NCBI RefSeq assembly: GCF_009828105.1
Contig: NZ_WTYQ01000003.1
Span: 1 to 64,000 of the forward strand
Reading direction: 5' to 3'
Length of the DNA stretch: 64,000 nt
Origin: Altericroceibacterium indicum
GTDB taxonomy: Bacteria; Pseudomonadota; Alphaproteobacteria; Sphingomonadales; Sphingomonadaceae
In this document: positions 57,891-64,000 of the stretch, piece after piece
How positions within the stretch are numbered: position 1 is the stretch's first letter
Layout: every line of letters begins with the position of its first letter
Made by a program: the position numbers and the translations under genes
Notes under the pieces: generated by a model
What the model was told of the DNA's origin: nothing
The model's database searches: none
What the model saw: only the letters and a program-made list of their open reading frames with translations

Positions 57891-58487
57891 ATGAACACTT
57901 TTCGCTCTCTCGCCCTGTTCGCGCCAGCTTTGCTGCTGGCAGGCTGCTCCACCACCTATGTTTCGCCTGTTGAGGTGACGCGATTCGTGGGGAAAAATGA
58001 AGCGCAATTGGGACAAGGCACTATTGCTGTGGTGCCGGCTCCAGGCCGCACCATGGACCAGCTTGCCTTCCGCAACTATGTCGCGCCGATTGAACAGGAG
58101 CTGGCAGCGCTTGGCTATCGCATTGTCGATGAAGGTGCTGCCTTGCAGATCGCGCAGGTGCGGATTGAGCGGTTTGTGGACCAGCCGCAGAAAAATGGCT
58201 CCCCCGTCAATGTGGGCGTGGGCGGATCGACCGGTTCTTATGGCTCAGGGCTTGGCCTTGGCATCGGGCTGGATCTCTCCGGCAAGCCGCAGGCGCGCAT
58301 TAGCACAAAGCTTGGCATTACCATCAAGGACAAACGCAACGGTGAGCCCTTGTGGGAAGGCCGGGCGGATTTTGTCGCCGAAGAAAAGAGCGAATTTGCC
58401 AATGCGGGACCAGCAGCCACAAAACTGGCGCAAGCCATCTTCAAGGACTTCCCCGGCGTGTCCGGTGAAACTATCGAGGTAAAATGA
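57891..58487 (+). CDS. DUF4136-like outer-membrane lipoprotein
   Basis: 198 residues from the ATG at 57891. Signal peptide with lipobox LLAGC. The mature protein has a beta-rich domain ([40 protein letters not shown]) matching DUF4136, with a Gly/Ser-rich loop near 115-130. Function unknown. It is divergent from galE and coupled to the carboxypeptidase gene by a 4-base overlap. Confidence 0.8.
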   Translation: MNTFRSLALFAPALLLAGCSTTYVSPVEVTRFVGKNEAQLGQGTIAVVPAPGRTMDQLAFRNYVAPIEQELAALGYRIVDEGAALQIAQVRIERFVDQPQKNGSPVNVGVGGSTGSYGSGLGLGIGLDLSGKPQARISTKLGITIKDKRNGEPLWEGRADFVAEEKSEFANAGPAATKLAQAIFKDFPGVSGETIEVK

Positions 58488-59614
58488 CCAATATTTCCAT
58501 CAATGCCGCTTTTGACAGCGGCAATATCGACGTTGTTTCCATCAATGGCGCTGAAGCCACGCTGAAAATCCGCAAGGATAAGGATAGCGATTTCAACCAG
58601 TGGTTCCATTTCCGTGTCACTGGCGCTGAAGGCCGCGAACTGGTGCTGAAGATCGTCAATCTCGAAGAATCAGCCTATCCCCAAGGCTGGCCCGATTACC
58701 AGGCCTGCGTTTCGGAAGACCGCGATTATTGGGGCCGCGCTTCCAGTTCTTACGATGCCAATGAAAACGGCGGTACGCTCACCATCCGCTATGCGCCTGC
58801 AAGTGACATCGCGTGGTTTGCCTATTTCGCGCCCTATTCGATGGAACGCCATCACGATCTGGTGGCCGAAGTCGCCGCCACCGAAGGCGTGTCCTACAGC
58901 CAGCTTGGCACCACCTTTGAAGGCCAGCCGATTGATTGCCTCACCATGGGTGAAGGCGACACCAAAGTGTGGCTCTATGCCCGGCAGCATCCGGGTGAAA
59001 GTATGGCCGAATGGTGGATGGAAGGCGCGCTGGAAGTGCTGTGTGATCCGGCCGACCCGGTGGGCCGCACTCTGCGCCAGAAATGCCAGCTCCACATCGT
59101 GCCCAATTGCAACCCGGACGGCTCATGCCGTGGCCATCTTCGCACCAATGCCAAGGGGGTCAATCTCAATCGCGAATGGGACAATCCCACGGCTGAGAAA
59201 TCCCCCGAAGTGCTCGCCATTCGCAATGCGATGGACAAAACTGGCGTCGATTTCGCCATGGATGTTCATGGCGATGAAGCGATTGCTGCCGTTTTCCTCG
59301 CCGGTTTTGAAGGCATCCCAAGCTGGAGCGAAGAACAGGGCGACGCCTATGCAGCCTATCGCAGCATTCTTGAACGCCGCACACCCGATTTCCAGACCGC
59401 CAAGGGTTATAGCATCGCCGCCAAGGGAACAGCCAATCTCTCGATGAGCACCAACCAGTTGGCGGAACGCTTTGGCGCTTGCTCCATGACGCTGGAAATG
59501 CCGTTCAAGGATAATGACGACCTGCCCGACACGGCGCAGGGCTGGAGCCCGGAACGCTCCAAACTGCTTGCCCGCGATTGCCTCGCATCGCTGGTGGAAT
59601 GGCTTGAACGATAA
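58484..59614 (+). CDS. M14-family metallocarboxypeptidase (cytosolic carboxypeptidase type)
   Basis: 376 residues. A beta-sandwich N-terminal domain (about 1-130) precedes the M14 catalytic domain, as in cytosolic carboxypeptidases. Zinc ligands are His and Glu in [12 protein letters not shown] and a His in AMDVHGDE; the catalytic Glu is in [12 protein letters not shown]. No signal peptide. The eukaryotic relatives remove glutamates from tubulin; bacterial substrates are unknown. It overlaps the lipoprotein gene by 4 bases and ends before a terminator. Confidence 0.9.
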   Translation: MTNISINAAFDSGNIDVVSINGAEATLKIRKDKDSDFNQWFHFRVTGAEGRELVLKIVNLEESAYPQGWPDYQACVSEDRDYWGRASSSYDANENGGTLTIRYAPASDIAWFAYFAPYSMERHHDLVAEVAATEGVSYSQLGTTFEGQPIDCLTMGEGDTKVWLYARQHPGESMAEWWMEGALEVLCDPADPVGRTLRQKCQLHIVPNCNPDGSCRGHLRTNAKGVNLNREWDNPTAEKSPEVLAIRNAMDKTGVDFAMDVHGDEAIAAVFLAGFEGIPSWSEEQGDAYAAYRSILERRTPDFQTAKGYSIAAKGTANLSMSTNQLAERFGACSMTLEMPFKDNDDLPDTAQGWSPERSKLLARDCLASLVEWLER

Positions 59615-59623
59615 GCTCTGATT

Positions 59624-59653
59624 GGATGGCGAGGCCCGCAAGTTTCGCCATCC
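59624..59653. terminator. Hairpin terminator between convergent genes
   Basis: GGATGGCGA-N12-TCGCCATCC, followed by TTAT, between the M14 gene and the convergent cdd. The stem has nine pairs. Confidence 0.6.
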
Positions 59654-59663
59654 TTATAATGGC

Positions 59664-60083
59664 TTAGAGATTACTCGGCCCAAACGCATGGGGCAGTAGC
59701 TCAGAGAGCTTCACTTCCAGTACTTTATCAGGCGCGCAGCACCAGACTACCGGGTCGGTTCCGCCCAGATCAGCCAATTCATGCAACACCTGGCGGCAGC
59801 GGCCGCATGGCGTCACCAGATCATCCCCGCTGCCCGTCACGGCCACCGCAACCAGACCGCCACGGCGACCATCGCCCATCGCTTTGGCCACAGCCGAGGT
59901 TTCGGCACACAGCGTCAGACCATAGCTCGCATTTTCAACATTCGTGCCGGTGACAATGGTGCCATCGTCGAACAATAAAGCCGAACCGACGCGGTAGTTC
60001 GAATAAGGTGCATAGGATTGCTCACCCGCTTTGCGCGCAGCAGCAACCAAAGCGTCCCGCTTGTTTTCGAGAGATAATGTCAT
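59664..60083 (-). CDS. cdd: Cytidine deaminase
   Basis: 139 residues, homotetramer type. Zinc site: CAETSAV (Cys and catalytic Glu) and PCGRCRQVLHEL. It converts cytidine to uridine for pyrimidine salvage. It overlaps the upstream GH25 gene by 4 bases (ATGA). Confidence 0.95.
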   Translation of the reverse strand: MTLSLENKRDALVAAARKAGEQSYAPYSNYRVGSALLFDDGTIVTGTNVENASYGLTLCAETSAVAKAMGDGRRGGLVAVAVTGSGDDLVTPCGRCRQVLHELADLGGTDPVVWCCAPDKVLEVKLSELLPHAFGPSNL

Positions 60084-60778
60084 GGCATGGCCACTACCCA
60101 GCGCAGAGGCATCGCGCTAGCCGCGTTCCGCAATTCATCATTTGCGGTCCACAGCGCCCATGGCCTGCCGCCATATTCGGGTTCAAAGAAATTGCGTTCC
60201 AGCCACAGGTTCCGATCAATCCGGGACGCGATGTGATAGCGTTCTTCAAACCGGGGCGAAATCATCAGCAAGGCCGGCTTGCCCACATGGCCTTCAATCT
60301 GGTTGAGGAAGGTGGTCAATTCACTTTCCACTGCCGGATCGCTCACCTGGGTGGGGCAATTCTCCGCCAATTTGTCGAGCGATATCACCGGCGGCAAAAG
60401 GTCAGGATCGCGCGGCACGATGGTGACGAAATTGGCCGCCTGCTTTTCGGCCGGAATGCACGGATCATAAGCGTGAACGGCGCCGAAGGGCAGGCTGGAC
60501 TGGCGGACAGCCTCCAGATTGCGGGCAAAGGACGGATCACGCCCCCTCTCTCCCTTGCTGGCCTCCAGATAAACGAAATCAGCCCCAATCGCCGCCAAAG
60601 CTTTGAAATTGGGTGTTTCATCACGAGCACCGATCAAAACACCCTGCACAGGATAAGCGTCACGATCCGGTGTCCAATGTTCCCATTTCCACCATGCAAA
60701 AGCAGTGCCTGCTATGACCAATAGCAATATGGCAGCAGCCAGACGGCGATGCCAGGGAAATGCCCTTTTCTTACCCAT
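60080..60778 (-). CDS. GH25 lysozyme-like protein, membrane-anchored
   Basis: 232 residues. An N-terminal membrane helix or uncleaved signal (about 13-30) precedes a GH25 fold: VQGVLIGARD, GADFVYLEASKGERGRDPSF (with the catalytic Glu region) and PLRWVVAMP at the end. GH25 enzymes cut peptidoglycan; the Asp of the second strand usually seen as DVS is here GAR, so activity may be altered. It overlaps cdd by 4 bases. Confidence 0.75.
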   Translation of the reverse strand: MGKKRAFPWHRRLAAAILLLVIAGTAFAWWKWEHWTPDRDAYPVQGVLIGARDETPNFKALAAIGADFVYLEASKGERGRDPSFARNLEAVRQSSLPFGAVHAYDPCIPAEKQAANFVTIVPRDPDLLPPVISLDKLAENCPTQVSDPAVESELTTFLNQIEGHVGKPALLMISPRFEERYHIASRIDRNLWLERNFFEPEYGGRPWALWTANDELRNAASAMPLRWVVAMP

Positions 60779-60797
60779 AGTGGATTTGTAACGCCCC

Positions 60798-61280
60798 TTA
60801 GGCCTTGATGTGAAGCACGCAAATCAACGTAAACAGCCGCCGCGCGGTGGCAAAATCCGTCTCGATCTTGTCCTCCATCGCTTCCAGCAAAAGCCGGGTC
60901 GCCTGATCGTGAGTCGCCCGGCGCGCCATGTCGACGGTCTCGATTTCCTGTGCGGAAGCGCGGCGAACGGCTTTGAAATAGGAATCGCAAATGGCGAAAT
61001 ATTCCCGCACCGGGCGGCGCAGACGAGCCAGCCCCAGCGTGATCGTATCGACCGCTTCGCCTTGCGAATCGCTGATCACCATGGACAAGCGCCCATCCTG
61101 AATCGAAAGGCGCAAACGCCACGGCCCCTGCGCCCCGTTTTCCACAGCCCGCAAAGGCGTGAAACTGTTTTCCTCGATCAGATCGGCAAGCGCAATGTTG
61201 CGCTCCTGCTCGACATCGGCATTGCGCCACAGGATCGTGGTTTCGTCCAGTTCGACGTGAGAGATGCACTGCGTTTCCAT
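60798..61280 (-). CDS. UPF0262 family protein
   Basis: 160 residues from the ATG at 61280, preceded by AAGGCGA. VENGAQGPWRLRLSIQDGRLSM and GLARLRRPVREYFAICDSYF match UPF0262, a family confined largely to Alphaproteobacteria and without assigned function. It lies divergent from dnaB with 74 bases between them. Confidence 0.88.
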   Translation of the reverse strand: METQCISHVELDETTILWRNADVEQERNIALADLIEENSFTPLRAVENGAQGPWRLRLSIQDGRLSMVISDSQGEAVDTITLGLARLRRPVREYFAICDSYFKAVRRASAQEIETVDMARRATHDQATRLLLEAMEDKIETDFATARRLFTLICVLHIKA

Positions 61281-61354
61281 ATTCGCCTTACGGCTTTCGC
61301 AGAGCATGGCCGTTTGAGCAAACAGGAAAACTTGCTAGCTTTTCCACAGGGGGC

Positions 61355-62968
61355 ATGAACTCTTACGATCTTGCGGCAAAGGCGCTCTGGGCGCATCACG
61401 CGCACATGGCCGATCAAACCCTTATGACTCGCACTTCCGCCCTCCCTCACGCCCTTTCTGCGCAAGAGGGTGATTCGCCCGCGAATCAGGCGGTTACGCC
61501 CGCAGGCCGTGCGTTGCCTGCCAATCTGGAAGCAGAAGCAGCTTTTCTGGGTGCTGTGCTGATCGACAACCGGGTGCTGGAAGAATTGCCCGTCACCGTG
61601 CGGCCGGAGCATTTTTTCGAGCCGCTGCATGGCCGGATTTTTGAACGCGTTCTGACCCTGATTGACCGGCAGATGGTCGTCACGCCGGTGACGCTCAAAC
61701 CCTATTTCGATGCCGATGAAGCGCTGAAGGAACTGGGCGGCACCGGCTATCTCGCCAAGCTGACCGCGGATGGTCAGGGCCTACTCGCCCCACGCGAACT
61801 GGCGCAGCAGATCTATGATCTGGCACTCTTGCGTGAACTTGTCACCGTGGGCCGCGAATTGGTGGAAGGCGCGCTCGACACGTCAGATGAAGTCGAACCG
61901 ATGCGCCAGATTGAACATGCCGAAGCCGCGCTTTACCGCGTAGCTGAAGGAGCCGCCGGTACCAAGGACGCCGAAAGCTTCCGGGGCGCGACCAATAAAG
62001 CGCTCGAAATGATCGAAACCGCGCTCAATTCAGGCGGCCATGTTTCGGGCAAGACCACTGGTCTAACATCGGTGAATGAGAAAATCGGTGGCCTCCATGA
62101 TTCCGATCTGATCATCCTTGCCGGGCGTCCGGGTATGGGCAAAACCTCGCTCGCCACCAATATCGCCTTTAATTGCGCCGACCGGCTGCTCCGCGATCAA
62201 CGTGACGGGATTGAGAAATCCGTGGGTGCTGGCGTAGCCTTTTTCAGCCTCGAAATGTCGAGCGATCAGCTCGCCACCCGTATTCTGGCAGAACAGGCGG
62301 GAATTTCTTCCGAAGCCTTGCGCATGGGGAAGATTTCCAAGGATGATTTCCAGCAGCTTTCCTATGCCAGCCAGCGTCTGGCCGATTTGCCGCTCTATAT
62401 TGATGATACGCCCGCCCTCACCATCGGCGCGCTGCGCACCCGCGCAAGGCGGTTGAAGCGGCGGCATGATATCGGCCTGATCGTGGTCGATTACCTGCAA
62501 TTGCTGCAAGGTTCCGGCCGCGCGCAGGATAACCGCGTGAACGAAATTTCCGAAATTAGCCGTGGCCTGAAAACGCTCGCCAAGGAACTGGAGCTTCCGG
62601 TGATCGCCCTCTCGCAGCTGTCGCGTGCGGTGGAACAGCGCGAAGACAAGCGCCCGATGCTCTCTGACCTGCGTGAATCCGGCTCGATCGAGCAGGATGC
62701 CGATATGGTGTGGTTCGTGTACCGTGAAGATTATTACATCGCCTCGCGTGAACCCAAGCTGCCGCAAGGCGATGCGGATGTGAAAGCCCATGAAGCCCAT
62801 GCCGCCTGGCAGGCCGATATGGAACGAGTCTATGGCCTGGCTGAACTGATCGTAGCCAAGCAGCGCCACGGCTCCACCGGCAAAGTCCGCATGAAATTCG
62901 AATCCAAGATCACCCGCTTCTCCGATCTGGCAGAAGGCGATATGGCCAGCGGATATGATGACGATTGA
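61355..62968 (+). CDS. dnaB: Replicative DNA helicase DnaB
   Basis: 537 residues. The N-terminal collar domain (LPANLEAEAAFLGAVLIDNRV, about 52-150) is followed by the RecA-like helicase with Walker A GRPGMGKTSLATN, FSLEMSSDQLATRI and IVVDYLQLL. It unwinds DNA ahead of the replisome. The ATG at 61355 has AGGGGG too close; an ATG at 61406 (MADQTLM) may be the true start, giving 520 residues. Confidence 0.96.
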   Translation: MNSYDLAAKALWAHHAHMADQTLMTRTSALPHALSAQEGDSPANQAVTPAGRALPANLEAEAAFLGAVLIDNRVLEELPVTVRPEHFFEPLHGRIFERVLTLIDRQMVVTPVTLKPYFDADEALKELGGTGYLAKLTADGQGLLAPRELAQQIYDLALLRELVTVGRELVEGALDTSDEVEPMRQIEHAEAALYRVAEGAAGTKDAESFRGATNKALEMIETALNSGGHVSGKTTGLTSVNEKIGGLHDSDLIILAGRPGMGKTSLATNIAFNCADRLLRDQRDGIEKSVGAGVAFFSLEMSSDQLATRILAEQAGISSEALRMGKISKDDFQQLSYASQRLADLPLYIDDTPALTIGALRTRARRLKRRHDIGLIVVDYLQLLQGSGRAQDNRVNEISEISRGLKTLAKELELPVIALSQLSRAVEQREDKRPMLSDLRESGSIEQDADMVWFVYREDYYIASREPKLPQGDADVKAHEAHAAWQADMERVYGLAELIVAKQRHGSTGKVRMKFESKITRFSDLAEGDMASGYDDD

Positions 62969-63134
62969 TTGGGTGGGGTTTAAGTCTCGCGGGCTGGTTG
63001 TGTAAATCGACAGGTAGCTTATACTGGCACATGCCTCGGTGCTGGTAGAGCCGCCGTCCGGTGCATCATTCGGGCTACGGCGAGATGTCAGGCCCGGCGG
63101 GGCAACTCCATTCATCCGTTCAGATACAACCGAC
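62969..63134 (+). other. Intergenic region after dnaB, with promoter-like and hairpin-rich sequence
   Basis: A TTGTGT-N16-TATACT pair (62998-63025) precedes a GC-rich, fold-prone stretch of about 100 bases. It may encode a small RNA; no known RNA family is recognised with confidence. Confidence 0.3.
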
Positions 63135-63656
63135 TTAAGGGCCGCAGGTCCATAGGCCGTTCATGGCATTTTCTGCGCCACTTTCGCCGGAAAGAATCAT
63201 CTTCGCAGGGTAGGGCGGCGATTCTGCGCTGCCATTTGTTGTATTGGCCGGGGAATCCTTGCTCAGCCGCTCAATTGCGACTGTTACGGCAGGGCCTTCA
63301 AAAGTGGCGCCATCTGCCAGCCCATCAAAACCCGATGGCTCGCGTGATTTGAGCGGAATAGTCCGCCCGGCGATTTTGATGATGCCGCTGGCCGGGGTGG
63401 TGCTGCCGACATTGCCGCGCGCGATCAGCAGGGCGGGCGATTGCTTCTCCAGTGCAAAGGCACAGCCCAGCTCTCCATTAACGGAAACCTGTTTCATATC
63501 ATCCGCGCTTAAGGCTTCAGGGCTGAACGCCATATCTGCACCGCCAGCGGTTTCAGCAGGCTTGGGAGCGGTTGGCTCCTCTGCATTTTGGGGTTGCGAA
63601 CAGGCGGCAAGGCCGCAGGCAGCGGCAAAAACAACGGTCAAACGCGGCCAGAACAT
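63135..63656 (-). CDS. Hypothetical lipoprotein
   Basis: 173 residues from the ATG at 63656 (GGGAG 8 bases upstream). Signal peptide with lipobox GLAAC. An acidic/Pro-rich linker is followed by a small domain (CAFALEKQSPALLIARGNVG, then IIKIAGRTIPLKSREPSGFD). It looks like lipoproteins of sphingomonads that carry no named family. Convergent with dnaB. Confidence 0.75.
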   Translation of the reverse strand: MFWPRLTVVFAAACGLAACSQPQNAEEPTAPKPAETAGGADMAFSPEALSADDMKQVSVNGELGCAFALEKQSPALLIARGNVGSTTPASGIIKIAGRTIPLKSREPSGFDGLADGATFEGPAVTVAIERLSKDSPANTTNGSAESPPYPAKMILSGESGAENAMNGLWTCGP

Positions 63657-63746
63657 CAGCAATCTCCCAATTTCTCAGCAGTGGTAGAGAGGTAACGCGC
63701 CACCGGCTATCCTTATCCTAGAAACTGGCCTTTCCCGATACCCGGC

Positions 63747-64000
63747 TCAAATGCCCAGATTGAGCCTCCGGCTGACGGTGTAATCCACCACCGACACCAG
63801 AAACCAGCTTGCCCACCAGCGGGCGCGGTTGAACCAGCCTGCATGCTGGCGATAGAGCGCCGGCGTCACTTCCCGCGACGCCTTGGTGTGCTGGCCGATA
63901 AATTCCCGCATCCGTTCGGCCAATGCCGCATCTTCGATCCGGAGCACGATTTCCAGATTGATATAGAGGCTGCGCATGTCAAAATTGGCGCTGCCGAAAT
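63747..64000 (-). CDS. Cardiolipin synthase-like phospholipase D, C-terminal part
   Basis: The last 84 codons of a gene that continues past the window end. The fragment begins in the second PLD site (FGSANFDMRSLYINLEIVL), as in cardiolipin synthases, and ends with SRRLNLGI. The catalytic HKD motifs are upstream, outside the window. The enzyme joins phosphatidyl groups to form cardiolipin in the inner membrane. Confidence 0.75.
   Translation of the reverse strand, partial: FGSANFDMRSLYINLEIVLRIEDAALAERMREFIGQHTKASREVTPALYRQHAGWFNRARWWASWFLVSVVDYTVSRRLNLGI

Noticed and set aside
63060-63110. SRP RNA-like segment
   Set aside because: The conserved GGAA tetraloop and the pairing 3' strand are missing; kept only as a general small-RNA possibility.

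Overview
The window is chromosomal DNA of an alphaproteobacterium, most likely a member of the Sphingomonadales. The signs are the 16S-tRNA-Ile-tRNA-Ala-23S operon order and leader type, and a set of lineage-typical genes: an Atm1-type ABC exporter, a COQ9 protein, a cytochrome bc1 assembly chaperone, UPF0262, a DUF1134/EipA envelope protein, and the rpmH-rnpA-yidD-yidC-engB block. The taxonomic call comes from gene content read by eye; no phylogeny was run.

Layout. 1-4.45 kb holds most of an rRNA operon on the minus strand (23S cut by the window start, tRNA-Ala, tRNA-Ile, full 16S, leader with boxA and a sigma70 promoter). 4.7-8.3 kb carries surface-polysaccharide genes (flippase, GT4 glycosyltransferase, a convergent GT-A-like protein). 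8.5-26.5 kb is housekeeping: Atm1-type exporter, SulP transporter, hslVU, bamE, bc1 chaperone, DUF177, ssb, feoAB with a probable Fur box, coq9, SCO copper chaperone, ribD-ribE, aromatic aminotransferase and EipA.

26.65-34.15 kb is an accessory island at a tRNA-Ser(GCT). It holds decayed pieces of a serine recombinase (whose frame runs antisense into the tRNA), a tyrosine recombinase and a CHC2 primase. It also holds an Xre regulator, an unrecognised 848-residue exported protein, a DUF4262 protein, and an integrase-higB-higA operon whose integrase lacks its arm-binding N terminus.

34.2-45.6 kb carries a PoxB-like TPP oxidase coupled to a class II glutamine amidotransferase, an OmpA-family protein, and a co-oriented catabolic-looking cluster: IclR regulator, TonB-dependent receptor, TauD/TfdA dioxygenase, a second TPP enzyme and an MFS permease. 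A tandem palindromic site between the regulator and the receptor looks like the IclR operator. The substrate is not evident, and this cluster is the best candidate here for an undescribed system.

45.6-64 kb returns to core functions: class III sirtuin, dapB-nth, dapE, GST, ribosome/membrane biogenesis genes, a ClpP-fold-like periplasmic protein, yifB/comM, rpmJ, galE, a DUF4136 lipoprotein coupled to an M14 carboxypeptidase, cdd, GH25 lysozyme-like protein, dnaB, and the C terminus of a cardiolipin-synthase-like phospholipase D running off the end. No CRISPR array, intact prophage or insertion sequence was seen.
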